DNA of 48,950 nt from Clostridium sp. AM49-4BH (GCF_003478335.1 NZ_QUFB01000021.1:1-48950); one strand, 5' to 3'; positions 36,602-45,960 are shown, counted from the stretch's first letter. Translations and numbers: made by a program. Notes: generated from the sequence alone by a model not told the origin.

Positions 36602-38359
36602 ATGAGGACTAATACGAACAATATTTACCGCGACAAAATAATGAGCGACATAACGGAACAGGATGTTGGAAGCAATCTGAAAATTGCAGGTTGGGTAGAA
36701 AACATTCGTGATCACGGTGGTGTATCTTTTATTGATCTGCGTGATATGTATGGTGTAATGCAGGTTGTTATGCGCGATACTTCTTTGTTGGACGGTATCA
36801 ACAAAGAGGATTGCATCAGTGTAGAGGGCGAGATTGAACATCGTGACGAGGAGACGTACAACCCGAAGATCCCGACCGGAACGATTGAATTAGAGGCACA
36901 TCATGTAGACATTCTTGGCAAGGTGTATCGTCAGCTTCCGTTTGAAATCGCAACTTCGAAAGAGACGAGAGAGGATGTTCGTTTGAAATATCGTTATTTG
37001 GATCTTAGAAATATCAAAGTGCGCGATAATATGATCTTCCGTTCCAAAGTCATCAGTTATCTCCGCGAGAAGATGACGGAGATGGGATTTTTGGAGATCC
37101 AGACACCAATCTTGTGTGCATCTTCTCCAGAAGGCGCACGTGATTATATCGTGCCTTCTCGTAAGTTCAAGGGTAAATTCTATGCGTTGCCGCAGGCGCC
37201 GCAGCAGTATAAGCAGTTGTTAATGGTATCGGGATTTGATAAATATTTCCAGATTGCACCATGTTTCCGTGATGAGGACGCAAGAGCAGACCGTTCACCC
37301 GGAGAGTTTTATCAGCTTGATTTTGAAATGAGTTTTGCAACACAGGAAGATGTATTCCGTGTTGGTGAGGAAGTGTTGAGTGCTACTTTTGAAAAATTTG
37401 CACCGGAGGGAGCAGAAGTGACTCAGGCACCATATCCGATCATAAGCTATAAGCAGGCGATGCTGGAGTTTGGTACCGACAAGCCGGATCTGCGTAACCC
37501 GCTCCGCATTGTGGATGTCACTGACTTCTTCCAGAGATGTACGTTTAAGCCGTTCCACGGTAAGACAGTTCGTGCCATCAATGTACATGCGAAGTTGTCT
37601 AAGGGACAACATGAGAAACTTTTGAAATTTGCGCAGTCTATCGGTATGGGCGGCCTTGGTTATTTGGAAGTGAAAGAAGATATGACCTATAAGGGACCGA
37701 TCGATAAGTTTATTCCGGATGATATGAAGACAGAGATCGCTGAGATCGCAGGACTTCAGGCAGGGGATACGATCTTCTTTATTGCGGACAGAGAAGAGCT
37801 GGCAGCGTTATATGCAGGACAGATTCGTACAGAACTTGGAAACCGCCTGGATCTGTTGGAGAAAAATGCATATCGTTTCTGCTATGTTAATGACTTCCCA
37901 ATGTATGAGTACGACAGAGAGTTGAAGCAGTATATTTTTACGCATAACCCATTCTCTATGCCACAGGGCGGCTTAGAAGCGTTGGAGACAAAAGATCCAT
38001 CAGAGATTTTGGCATATCAGTATGATATTGTATGTAACGGAATCGAGTTATCTTCCGGTGCAGTGCGTAATCACGATATGAAGATCATGGTAAAAGCGTT
38101 CGAGATCGCAGGTTATACGGAAGAGGATCTTAAGGAGAAGTTTGGCGCATTGTATAATGCTTTCCAGTTTGGTGCACCGCCACATGCAGGAATGGCACCG
38201 GGTGTTGACCGCATGATCATGCTTCTTCGCAATGAGGAGAATATTCGTGAGATCATTCCGTTCCCAATGAATGGTAACGCACAGGATCTTATGTGTGGTG
38301 CTCCTGGAGAGGTGACCGAACAGCAGCTCCGAGAGGTCCATATTAAGGTTAGACAGTAA
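36602..38359 (+). CDS. aspS: Aspartate-tRNA ligase, probably non-discriminating (Asp/Asn)
   Basis: A 585-residue bacterial-type class IIb synthetase. It has an N-terminal OB-fold anticodon-binding domain, motif 2 region CFRDEDARADRSPGEFYQLDFEMSF, an inserted GAD domain (about residues 290-410) and motif 3 near GAPPHAGMAPGVDRMIMLL. Residue 38 in ENIRDHGG is His, the equivalent of His31 of Pseudomonas AspRS, which is linked to charging both tRNA-Asp and tRNA-Asn; discriminating enzymes such as E. coli have Leu. Together with the Asn-reading T-box this suggests a non-discriminating enzyme feeding GatCAB. The start at 36602 follows AAGGAGG; ATG at 36569 is upstream of it. Confidence 0.95.
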   Translation: MRTNTNNIYRDKIMSDITEQDVGSNLKIAGWVENIRDHGGVSFIDLRDMYGVMQVVMRDTSLLDGINKEDCISVEGEIEHRDEETYNPKIPTGTIELEAHHVDILGKVYRQLPFEIATSKETREDVRLKYRYLDLRNIKVRDNMIFRSKVISYLREKMTEMGFLEIQTPILCASSPEGARDYIVPSRKFKGKFYALPQAPQQYKQLLMVSGFDKYFQIAPCFRDEDARADRSPGEFYQLDFEMSFATQEDVFRVGEEVLSATFEKFAPEGAEVTQAPYPIISYKQAMLEFGTDKPDLRNPLRIVDVTDFFQRCTFKPFHGKTVRAINVHAKLSKGQHEKLLKFAQSIGMGGLGYLEVKEDMTYKGPIDKFIPDDMKTEIAEIAGLQAGDTIFFIADREELAALYAGQIRTELGNRLDLLEKNAYRFCYVNDFPMYEYDRELKQYIFTHNPFSMPQGGLEALETKDPSEILAYQYDIVCNGIELSSGAVRNHDMKIMVKAFEIAGYTEEDLKEKFGALYNAFQFGAPPHAGMAPGVDRMIMLLRNEENIREIIPFPMNGNAQDLMCGAPGEVTEQQLREVHIKVRQ

Positions 38360-38372
38360 TATTTATAACTCA

Positions 38373-38392
38373 AACTTCCTATACCGGAAGTT
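38373..38392 (+). other. Hairpin after aspS
   Basis: AACTTCC / GGAAGTT inverted repeat, 13 nt after the aspS stop and just before the dispersed element. No T-tract follows. It may be a weak terminator or the outer flank of the element. Confidence 0.4.
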
Positions 38393-38408
38393 ATTGCCCG
38401 AACCACAT

Positions 38409-38579
38409 ATCAATCATCAGAGACAACAAAATCTAGAAATCACCAAAAACGAAAATGCGGCAAGGCAATTACTATAGTTCTCGGATGGCAGAAACCACTC
38501 TATGGTGGCTGCAAAATGCAATATAGTCATTGACATAATAAGCAATATGTGGTCGTGGCGAATTTGCGGTATGGGAAGT
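38409..38579 (+). repeat. Dispersed intergenic element, copy A, upstream of the traX/dlt operon
   Basis: This ~171-nt block aligns end to end with the complement of 48654-48825 (copy B). A 35-nt block (38409-38443) and a 22-nt block (38532-38553) are identical, and the middle is perhaps 70% identical with almost the same length. In copy A, ACCACATAT (38402-38410) can pair with ATATGTGGT (38545-38553), and GGCAG/CTGC can close an internal stem. It ends about 35 nt before the traX ATG, in the same orientation relative to its gene as copy B. No shared reading frame is conserved. Mobile-element remnant, structured leader RNA and shared regulatory region are all possible. Confidence 0.8.
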
Positions 38580-38614
38580 ATGAGTTTATGAGTTAAAGGA
38601 AAGGGAAGGATCGA

Positions 38615-39304
38615 ATGAACACGGGCAACCATCGTGGATGGGATGGAAATACTTTGAAGTGGATCGCCTTATTGTCGATGCTTATCGATCATATCGGAGT
38701 GATTTATTTATCGTATGGCAGCCATGCACTGTTGTCAGTGTATTCGTTTAGCCGCTATATAGGGCGGCTTTCATTTCCTTTATTTTGTTTTTTGTTGGTG
38801 GAAGGATTTTATCATACAGGTAATTTGCGCAAGTATGTTCAAAGAATGCTTGGATTTGCCTTTTTGGCGGAGATACCATATGATCTGGCAATTTATGGAA
38901 AGATTGTTAAGCTGGATGGACAGAACGTATTATTTACGTTTGTAATCGGATTGTTGGTCATGTGGATGCTCACCAAAGTAGAACTTTGGAGCATTCCGAT
39001 GTACGGAATCGTATTATTCGGCTGCGCTGCAGCATATTTGCTGCGGGTGGATTACTCGTGGTATGGCATTTTGCTGATTGTAGTATTCTATGTCTTTCAC
39101 GACCAAAAAACAAAAAGGAATCTGGCAGCTGCAGTGCTGCTTTTTTGGCAGCCGGCTTCGCTGGTAGCACTTTTGTGTATACAGTGGTATAATGGCGAAC
39201 AAGGCAGAGGAAATCGTACAGTTTTTTACTGGTTTTATCCGGTGCATTTGTTGATTTTATATGCATTACAGTATATATTGATGCCTGCAAGAATGGGGTT
39301 CTGA
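38615..39304 (+). CDS. TraX-family membrane protein
   Basis: A 229-residue protein with about seven membrane segments. Family pattern: LKWIALLSMLIDHIGVIYL (about residues 11-29), YIGRLSFPLFCFLLVEGFYHTGN, RMLGFAFLAEIPYDLAIYG, QNVLFTFVIGLLVMW and the terminal FYPVHLLILYALQY. TraX of the F plasmid acetylates pilin at its N-terminus; Gram-positive homologues are thought to be membrane acyltransferases. Here it is first in a run of genes leading into the dlt operon, so an envelope acylation role is a fair guess. The ribosome binding site is GGAAGGG or AGGGAAGG, about 8 nt upstream. The dispersed element A lies just upstream. Confidence 0.85.
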   Translation: MNTGNHRGWDGNTLKWIALLSMLIDHIGVIYLSYGSHALLSVYSFSRYIGRLSFPLFCFLLVEGFYHTGNLRKYVQRMLGFAFLAEIPYDLAIYGKIVKLDGQNVLFTFVIGLLVMWMLTKVELWSIPMYGIVLFGCAAAYLLRVDYSWYGILLIVVFYVFHDQKTKRNLAAAVLLFWQPASLVALLCIQWYNGEQGRGNRTVFYWFYPVHLLILYALQYILMPARMGF

Positions 39305-39346
39305 TTGGAAAAACCTGCAGAGCAGAAGAAAGGTATGGCTATTGCG

Positions 39347-40612
39347 ATGAAATATTATTATCCTGACTATTTTGATGATTTTGAATGTGTTCCGGGACAT
39401 GAGTGCCCGGATAGCTGCTGTATTCGCTGGCAGATCGTTGTGGATCCGGATACATTAAAGAAGTATCGGCATGTACAAGGACCGTTAGGAAAACGTATGG
39501 CAGAAAAGATTGATTTTTCAACAGGACGTATTTGTCCGCATGGAGAGGATAATCGTTGTGAATTTTTAAATGAGGACAATTTATGTGACATTGTATTAGA
39601 ACTCGGCGAAAATGCGCTATGTGAGACATGCCATACACATCCGCGCCACGAGGAAGTATATCCAAATGTGCGGGAACGCTCGTTAGCCATGACGTGTCCG
39701 ATCGCATGCAAACAACTGCTGGAGCGTAAAGAGCCGGTAAAAATTGATTGTTATGAAGTGCATGCCCGCAAAGAGTGGGATCCGTTTTTTGACCACAAAC
39801 TGTTTGCAGAATTGGTGCCGACCAGAGACACATTGTTATCAATAGCACAAAATCGTAAATTCAGCATGAACCAGCGAATGGTAATGATACTTGGAATGGC
39901 ACACGATGTGGAGAGTCGGATCCATCATCGTGCCGAACGTAAGCACACTTCTTTTCCGTTGAAAAATCTTCCTATTTTCCCGAATTTTACAGATCGGGAG
40001 AAACATCAACTGCGCAAGATCCGTAAAGCATATTGTGAGGATACTGCCTATGAAAAGATTGAAAAACGGCTTGATGAGATCATTTATGATGAAAAATATT
40101 TTAGACAGGAAAACGAGGAGCCGGTGTCAACGATCATGACGGATATGCTTTTTGCGTTGAGTACGATGGAAGCACTGAATCCTGAATGGCCGCCGCTTTT
40201 ACAGAGTATATTAAATATCAGGGAAGAAATGTCTCGAGAAGAGTCCAGAGGCCGTATGGCAGAATATACGGAGCAGGAAGATGAGATCGAGTTAGAGCAG
40301 ATGCTGGTTTATTTCCTATATGTGTACTGCTGCACCAGTGCATACGATGAACAGCTGCTTGCTAAATGCAAAATGGCTGTAGTGAACGTTCTGATCATTC
40401 GTGAGCTTTGGTTTATGCGCTGGATGGAAAATGATGAACTGCTTACGATCGATGAAAAAGCAGAGCTGGCGCACTGGTATGTTCGTGAGATTGAAAATTC
40501 GGATGAAAATATGGAACAATGGGACAGTTTGATGCAGCGCAGTCCGCGTTTTGCGATCAAAAAGATCTTAAAAGTGTTAAGGCGTGGAGATATATTAAAG
40601 CAAACACACTAA
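39347..40612 (+). CDS. FliB-like lysine N-methylase
   Basis: A 421-residue protein matching the flagellin lysine-N-methylase (FliB) family. Cys pattern: ECPDSCCIRWQI at the N-terminus, then NRCEFLNEDNLCDI, LGENALCETCHTHPRHEE and SLAMTCPIACKQLLE. Known members methylate Lys side chains of flagellin using S-adenosylmethionine, and the Cys set is family-typical. No flagellar genes are nearby. The start is uncertain: the frame opens at TTG 39305 directly after the traX stop; 39347 gives the family-like MKYYYPDYFDDF start. It is 13 nt upstream of dltA, so it is likely co-transcribed with the D-alanylation genes. Substrate unknown. Confidence 0.82.
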   Translation: MKYYYPDYFDDFECVPGHECPDSCCIRWQIVVDPDTLKKYRHVQGPLGKRMAEKIDFSTGRICPHGEDNRCEFLNEDNLCDIVLELGENALCETCHTHPRHEEVYPNVRERSLAMTCPIACKQLLERKEPVKIDCYEVHARKEWDPFFDHKLFAELVPTRDTLLSIAQNRKFSMNQRMVMILGMAHDVESRIHHRAERKHTSFPLKNLPIFPNFTDREKHQLRKIRKAYCEDTAYEKIEKRLDEIIYDEKYFRQENEEPVSTIMTDMLFALSTMEALNPEWPPLLQSILNIREEMSREESRGRMAEYTEQEDEIELEQMLVYFLYVYCCTSAYDEQLLAKCKMAVVNVLIIRELWFMRWMENDELLTIDEKAELAHWYVREIENSDENMEQWDSLMQRSPRFAIKKILKVLRRGDILKQTH

Positions 40613-40625
40613 CAGGGGGATACAT

Positions 40626-42161
40626 ATGCAGACAAATGTGCTGGAGTACTTGGAAAATACAGTGGATAGAGTACCGGATAAGACTGCTTTTGCAGATGAA
40701 GAAAGTACATTATCTTTTATACAGGTGTCCGAACAGGCCAAAAGTATTGGAACTGAGCTAAGCAGACAGGGGGCATATCGTGAGCCGGTTGTCGTATATA
40801 TGAAAAAATGTCCGCAGACGATCGCCGCTTTTTTCGGAGTGATCTATGCGGGATGTTACTATGTTCCGATCGATGAAGAGATGCCGCGAAGACGTATGCA
40901 ATTGATCTTGGAAAATACAGATGCAAATTATTTGATCTATGATGAGAGTACGAAGGATAAGATTGCTGCGCTTGGCTTTGAAGGAACGGCTTTGCCATAC
41001 GAAACCTGCAGCAAGACTGAGATGGATGAAGAAGTGTTGGCTAAGATCCGGGAGGGTGCATTGGATATTGATCCGATCTATGTGTTATTTACCTCCGGAT
41101 CAACAGGTGTCCCGAAAGGTGTTGTGGGGTATCATCGTGGTGTGATCGATTATATTGAAAGCTTATCTGAGGTATTAGGTTTTAACGAAAGAACCGTTTT
41201 TGGAAATCAGACGCCGCTGTATTTGGATGCGTGTATGAAAGAAATATATCCAACCTTGAAATATGGAGCAACTACTTGGCTTATTCCTAAGAGCTGTTTT
41301 ATGTTCCCGGTCAAGTTGGTGGAGTTTCTGAATGACCACGAGATCAATACGATATGCTGGGTTGTTTCGGCATTGACAATGATCTCGGCATTTGGTACAT
41401 TCGATACAGTGATACCTAAGTATTTACATACCATTGCGTTTGGCAGTGAAGTGTTCCCGGTCAAACAGTTTAATTTATGGAAAATGACAATTCCGGATGC
41501 AGAGTTTTTTAATTTATATGGACCGACGGAAGCGACCGGTATGAGCTGTTATTATCATGCAACACATGTATTTGAGGAGAAAGAAGTGATCCCTATCGGG
41601 CGTCCGTTCAAAAATACACAGATTTTGTTGCTGAATGAGCAGGGCGAACCGGTGAAAGACGGTGAGACAGGGGAGATCTGTATTCACGGAACTTGCCTCA
41701 CACATGGTTATTACAACAATCCGGAAAAAACAGCGGAAGTCTTTACACAGAATCCGTTAAATCCATATTTTCCGGACCGCATTTATCATACCGGGGATTT
41801 AGGAAGGAAGAATGAAGCAGGAGATTTGATCTTTGTATCACGCAAAGATTATCAGATCAAACACATGGGGCACCGAATAGAACTTGGCGAGATCGAGTCA
41901 GATGTTGATCTGATAGAGGGGATCAAGACCTGTTGCTGTATTTTTATACAGGAGACAAAGAAAATCGTTCTCTTTTATGTGGGAGACATTGACAAGAGGG
42001 CGTTGACAGTGGAACTCAAGGAACGGCTGCCACGTTATATGATCCCAAATGCGATCGTGAGGTTGGAGACATTACCGCTTACGCCGAACGGCAAAATGGA
42101 TCGTTTGAAGATGCAGGAAATTTATGCGGCTCAGAAACGAAGATCTGTGAAACGCAGTTAA
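40626..42161 (+). CDS. dltA: D-alanine-carrier protein ligase-type adenylation enzyme (DltA-like)
   Basis: A 511-residue adenylation-domain enzyme. Phosphate loop FTSGSTGVPKG (about residue 155), LYGPTEAT (about 300), TGDLGRKNEAGDLIF (about 390) and the catalytic lysine motif PNGKMDRLKM near the C-terminus. DltA activates D-alanine and loads it on the DltC carrier for decorating teichoic acids. Assignment to D-Ala is supported by the following carrier, MBOAT and SGNH genes. The ribosome binding site is AGGGGG. Amino-acid choice is inferred from context, not shown. Confidence 0.88.
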   Translation: MQTNVLEYLENTVDRVPDKTAFADEESTLSFIQVSEQAKSIGTELSRQGAYREPVVVYMKKCPQTIAAFFGVIYAGCYYVPIDEEMPRRRMQLILENTDANYLIYDESTKDKIAALGFEGTALPYETCSKTEMDEEVLAKIREGALDIDPIYVLFTSGSTGVPKGVVGYHRGVIDYIESLSEVLGFNERTVFGNQTPLYLDACMKEIYPTLKYGATTWLIPKSCFMFPVKLVEFLNDHEINTICWVVSALTMISAFGTFDTVIPKYLHTIAFGSEVFPVKQFNLWKMTIPDAEFFNLYGPTEATGMSCYYHATHVFEEKEVIPIGRPFKNTQILLLNEQGEPVKDGETGEICIHGTCLTHGYYNNPEKTAEVFTQNPLNPYFPDRIYHTGDLGRKNEAGDLIFVSRKDYQIKHMGHRIELGEIESDVDLIEGIKTCCCIFIQETKKIVLFYVGDIDKRALTVELKERLPRYMIPNAIVRLETLPLTPNGKMDRLKMQEIYAAQKRRSVKRS

Positions 42162-42188
42162 AACTATAATAAGATGGAGGACAATGAA

Positions 42189-42434
42189 ATGGATGTAGAG
42201 GAGATCAGAGAAGGAGTTTTAGCAATCTTAAAGGAACTTCATGAGGATATTGATTTTGAAGCAGAAGATAAAATGGTAGAAGACAAAATACTGGATTCTT
42301 TTGATCTTGTCACGTTGGTGACAGAGCTTGGAGAAGAATTTGATGTTGATATTACAGCGAAAGATTTTATTGCTGAAAATTTCAATTCTGTTGACAGCCT
42401 TGCCGATATGATTGCTCGCCTGTTAGAAGAATAA
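42189..42434 (+). CDS. dltC: D-alanyl carrier protein (DltC-like)
   Basis: An 81-residue acidic carrier with the phosphopantetheine Ser in DKILDSFDLVTLVTEL (Ser near residue 37), the DSF form typical of DltC, and the usual four-helix length. The start at 42189 follows GGAGG by 8 nt; ATG 42174 overlaps that site and is unlikely. It lies between the ligase and the MBOAT gene, so it should carry the activated residue to the membrane. Confidence 0.9.
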   Translation: MDVEEIREGVLAILKELHEDIDFEAEDKMVEDKILDSFDLVTLVTELGEEFDVDITAKDFIAENFNSVDSLADMIARLLEE

Positions 42435-42459
42435 GCTGTGGTGGGAGGAAAGTAGCGTT

Positions 42460-44061
42460 TTGTTTATTTCATACGAGTTTATCCTGTTTTTGCTGGTATT
42501 GTTTGCGGTATATTATGTCATTCCTAAGCGGTTTCAGTGGATCCTATTATTGATCGCAAACTTTTTGTTTTATTATTCTGCGGGAGCATTTTATCCGTTG
42601 TTTATTCTGGCAACGTCAGTGACGGTATGGCTTGCCGGTGTTTGTATCGATCGACAGGAAGGACAGTGGCAGTCATACCAGGCTGAAATTAAAGCGGGAA
42701 AGATAGAGAAACCGTCCAGAGACGAGAAGAAGGCGGTCAAGGCAAAGATCGGTGGCAAGAAAAAACGCATCATGCTTGTATGTCTGCTCTTTAATTTAGG
42801 CATACTTGCTGTATTGAAGTACACCAATTTTGTGATCGACAATGTAAATACCGTTTTGGATGCAGCCGGCAGAACAGAGTTGCCTTATGCGGATATGATC
42901 CTGCCGTTAGGAATCTCTTTTTATACGTTTCAGGCAGTTGCATATCTGCTGGATGTATATTGGGGCAAATGCAGCGCACAGAAAAATCTGCCGCGTTTTA
43001 TACTGTTTGTGTCTTTTTTTCCACAGTTGATCCAAGGACCGATCAGTCGTTATGGGGATCTGTCACAGACACTTTATGCAAAACATTCCTTTGATGGCAA
43101 GCAGGTTCGCTTTGGCTTAGAACGTATTTTGTGGGGATATTTTAAGAAACTGGTGATCGCAGATCGCTTAAGTGGTGCGATCAGCATGCTGATGGGAGAT
43201 CCGGAATATTATACCGGGGCTTATGTGCTTATCGGGATGTTATTTTATGCAGCACAGTTGTATGCGGACTTTACGGGTGGTATTGATATTACGATCGGTA
43301 TTGCACAATTTTTTGGCATACATGTGGAAGAGAACTTTATCCGTCCCTTCTTTTCAAAGAATATTGCAGAATATTGGCGCAGATGGCATATCACGATGGG
43401 AACGTGGTTCCGTGATTATGTTTTTTATCCGATGAGTATCAGCAAACCGCTCAAAAAGCTGACCTCGACGACCAAAAAACATTTTGGCATGGCAGGTGCA
43501 AGACGCGTTGCAGTATATATTTCGACAATGGTTACCTGGTTTGCGACCGGTATTTGGCACGGTGCAGCGTGGCATTTTGTTGCTTGGGGACTGGTAAATG
43601 GTGTGATCATTCTGATCTCTGAAGAATGCACGCCATTATATAATAAATTTCACCACAGATTTCCGAAATTAGGAAACAGTTGGGGATATCGTGCGTTTCA
43701 GGTGATCCGGACCTTTTTGATGATGTGCTGTATTCGCCTGTTTGATACTTACGCCAGTGTGCGCGGGGCGATTCGGCAGTTTATACATATGTTTACGCAG
43801 TTCGATCTATCGAAAGTTACCGGTAAGGAATTGCTTGATCTGGGATTATCGGTGCAGGATTACTGCATTGTAGCATTTGGCGTGGTCGCAATGTTTACGG
43901 TCAGTATGTGTGGCAGAAATGGAAGCGTGCGTGAAAAGATTTCACAAAAACCTTATGTCATTCGATATGGTTTGTTTGTCCTCTTATTCTTTGCAGTACT
44001 TTTGCTGGGAAGTTATGGCGTAGGATTTGAGGCACAGCAGTTTATTTACAATCAATTTTAA
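42460..44061 (+). CDS. dltB: MBOAT-family membrane acyltransferase (DltB-like)
   Basis: A 533-residue polytopic protein. MBOAT motifs are IAEYWRRWHITMGTWFRDYVFYP and the active-site His in FATGIWHGAAWHFVAWG (about residue 365). It is longer than classic DltB (about 400) and closer in length to AlgI-type O-acyltransferases, partly through a basic loop near residues 78-105 (KIEKPSRDEKKAVKAKIGGKK). In this operon it is expected to move the acyl group from DltC across the membrane. It starts at TTG 42460 with GGGAGG upstream. Confidence 0.9.
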   Translation: MFISYEFILFLLVLFAVYYVIPKRFQWILLLIANFLFYYSAGAFYPLFILATSVTVWLAGVCIDRQEGQWQSYQAEIKAGKIEKPSRDEKKAVKAKIGGKKKRIMLVCLLFNLGILAVLKYTNFVIDNVNTVLDAAGRTELPYADMILPLGISFYTFQAVAYLLDVYWGKCSAQKNLPRFILFVSFFPQLIQGPISRYGDLSQTLYAKHSFDGKQVRFGLERILWGYFKKLVIADRLSGAISMLMGDPEYYTGAYVLIGMLFYAAQLYADFTGGIDITIGIAQFFGIHVEENFIRPFFSKNIAEYWRRWHITMGTWFRDYVFYPMSISKPLKKLTSTTKKHFGMAGARRVAVYISTMVTWFATGIWHGAAWHFVAWGLVNGVIILISEECTPLYNKFHHRFPKLGNSWGYRAFQVIRTFLMMCCIRLFDTYASVRGAIRQFIHMFTQFDLSKVTGKELLDLGLSVQDYCIVAFGVVAMFTVSMCGRNGSVREKISQKPYVIRYGLFVLLFFAVLLLGSYGVGFEAQQFIYNQF

Positions 44062-44164
44062 CTTCAAGGGAGAAACGGTATTCCTTAAGCAGGTCTGACC
44101 GTTGGAAGAACAATTGTGTCTGCGTTTTAATGTGTGCGGACCCGGAAAGGAATGGCAGATTAGA

Positions 44165-45448
44165 GTGAAACGAGGAAAGAAAATAGCAGTCGGGATACTT
44201 TCCGCTGCAGTCGTTGTCTTGCTATTTGCAGTATTGCAGCGTCTGGTGCAGCCAAAATATGCCGATGATATTTTGGAGGGGAATTTTACGGCGGAATACT
44301 ATCAGGAGACGACAAAGCATGATGTACTCATGATAGGTGACTGTGAAGTCTATGAGAATTTCGATCCGATCTATTTGTGGAAAAATTACGGGATTACCAG
44401 TTATATTCGCGGCAATGCACAGCAGCTCACATGGCAGTCTTATTATATGTTAGAGGATACTCTGAAATATGAAAAGCCAAAACTGGTTGTTTATAATGTG
44501 CAGGCATTGACCCATGGAGAGCCACAGAAAGAAGAGTATAACCGTATGACGTTAGATGGCATGAAATGGTCTAAAACGAAATGGAATGCGATCAATGCTT
44601 CTATGTGTAAAGGGGAGAATATGTTGGATTATATCTTTCCGATCCTGCGTTATCATTCCAGGATCACATCATTATCGCGTAGTGATCTTACGTATTTTGC
44701 GAGTGCCAGAAAGGTAACGCACAACGGTTATTATATGCGTATCGACGTACTTCCGGCAAGTGAGTCGGATGTCGCAGATCCAACGTGGCTGCTTGGAAAA
44801 CAGAACTCCACGAAAAACAGTGCCGGAGAGGACATGAGTGGTGCAGATACAGCTGGTGAAGAGGAAGACGGCAGTGCGGAGGATGATGTTTATGATCCGT
44901 GGGATGATATTCCGGAGGATGATACCGAGGAGACGGATAGTTCGGATCCATGGGATGCCGTTGATGAGCAGGAAGCCGGAATAACTGAGAAAGAAGACGA
45001 TTCGGCTGACGGCGGCGTAGTCTTTGGTAAATATCCAATGCAATATTTGGATAAGATGACAGCACTTTGCAAAAGGAATAATATACAACTGGTCCTTATC
45101 AAGGCACCGAGTTTGGCACCACAGTGGTATGATTCGGAGGATGCACAGGTTGTAGAATATGCGAAGAAGAATAAACTGCCATATATTAACTTTTATGACT
45201 TGCTGAAAGAAACCGGCATAGACTATGAGACAGATACTTACGATGGTGGTCTGCATATGAATTTAAGTGGTGCAGAAAAGTTATCCAAATATCTTGGAAA
45301 TGTTTTGGTCAAGGATTATGGGATCAAAGATCATCGAGGTGACAAAACATTGGCAAAGGTGTATGATGAAAAGTGTCGTATTCACGACAATATGATTCGT
45401 GCACAGCAAAAGGAACTTGACCGTTACGGCGAGATCCGCAGCTATTAG
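44165..45448 (+). CDS. SGNH-like extracytoplasmic protein (DltD-position)
   Basis: A 427-residue protein: basic start, one membrane anchor (about residues 7-24), and an extracytoplasmic SGNH-like domain. The block-I site reads VLMIGDCEVYE, with Cys60 (or Asp59) where SGNH/DltD proteins have Ser, and the C-terminal Asp/His block is DGGLHMNLSGAEKLS. Between the halves is a highly acidic insert (about residues 210-285) with a repeated DPWD core (DPWDDIPEDD, DPWDAVDEQE). The start is uncertain: TTG 44102 opens the frame, while GTG 44165 has AAAGGAA upstream and puts the basic residues right before the anchor. By position it replaces DltD, which is involved in transfer of D-Ala. Confidence 0.75.
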   Translation: MKRGKKIAVGILSAAVVVLLFAVLQRLVQPKYADDILEGNFTAEYYQETTKHDVLMIGDCEVYENFDPIYLWKNYGITSYIRGNAQQLTWQSYYMLEDTLKYEKPKLVVYNVQALTHGEPQKEEYNRMTLDGMKWSKTKWNAINASMCKGENMLDYIFPILRYHSRITSLSRSDLTYFASARKVTHNGYYMRIDVLPASESDVADPTWLLGKQNSTKNSAGEDMSGADTAGEEEDGSAEDDVYDPWDDIPEDDTEETDSSDPWDAVDEQEAGITEKEDDSADGGVVFGKYPMQYLDKMTALCKRNNIQLVLIKAPSLAPQWYDSEDAQVVEYAKKNKLPYINFYDLLKETGIDYETDTYDGGLHMNLSGAEKLSKYLGNVLVKDYGIKDHRGDKTLAKVYDEKCRIHDNMIRAQQKELDRYGEIRSY

Positions 45449-45468
45449 TACAGGAAAGGAAGATGAAT

Positions 45469-45960
45469 ATGAAAAAGAGTATTGTGAGTAAATTGGCAGT
45501 AGTATGTTTAACGGCAGTGGTTGCTATAGGAGGCGTGTCGGCGCCAGCCAGTGCAAAATCTAAGGGATATGTTTTTAAGTACAAAGGGGTATCCGTTACG
45601 ATGAACGGTGCAGCCAAAAAGCTGATCAAAAAGGCCGGCAAACCATCTAAAAAAACAGTGAAGAAGAGTTGTGCTTATAAGGGAAAAGATCGTACATATA
45701 CCTATAAGGATTTTCAGCTCAAAACATATTCGAAAACCAACAATGGTGCAGAATATGTCAGTGAGATCCGTTTTCGCAGCAATAAGGCAGTGACAAAAGA
45801 AGGGATCCGCATTGGCAGTTCTCTGAAAGATGTCACCAAAAAGTACGGAAAAGCAAAGGCAAGATTCGGCGTGTATACGTTCAAAAAGGGAAGCAGCAAG
45901 CTGCAGATCATGTTGAATGGAAATAAAGTGAGTGCAATTCGTTATTTTGCCTCGAAATAA
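45469..45960 (+). CDS. Small lysine-rich secreted protein with duplicated half
   Basis: A 163-residue protein with a signal peptide (residues about 1-28, cleavage near ASA-K). The mature part is Lys-rich. Two similar units are visible: VTMNGAAKKLIKKAGKPSKK (about 40-60) and IRIGSSLKDVTKKYGKAKAR (about 113-132), each followed by strand-like sequence, as in SmpA/OmlA- or BLIP-like duplicated folds. The start at 45469 is 8 nt after AGGAAAGGA. It lies 20 nt after the SGNH gene, so it is the last gene of the dlt run. Role unknown; it is a possible substrate or wall-binding partner of the operon. Confidence 0.8.
   Translation: MKKSIVSKLAVVCLTAVVAIGGVSAPASAKSKGYVFKYKGVSVTMNGAAKKLIKKAGKPSKKTVKKSCAYKGKDRTYTYKDFQLKTYSKTNNGAEYVSEIRFRSNKAVTKEGIRIGSSLKDVTKKYGKAKARFGVYTFKKGSSKLQIMLNGNKVSAIRYFASK

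Noticed and set aside
38417..38632. Minus-strand open frame, and its plus-strand counterpart at 48596-48817, ending in the same eight residues
   Set aside because: The shared ending reflects the identical DNA block of the dispersed element; the rest of the frames differ, and no ribosome binding sites support them.
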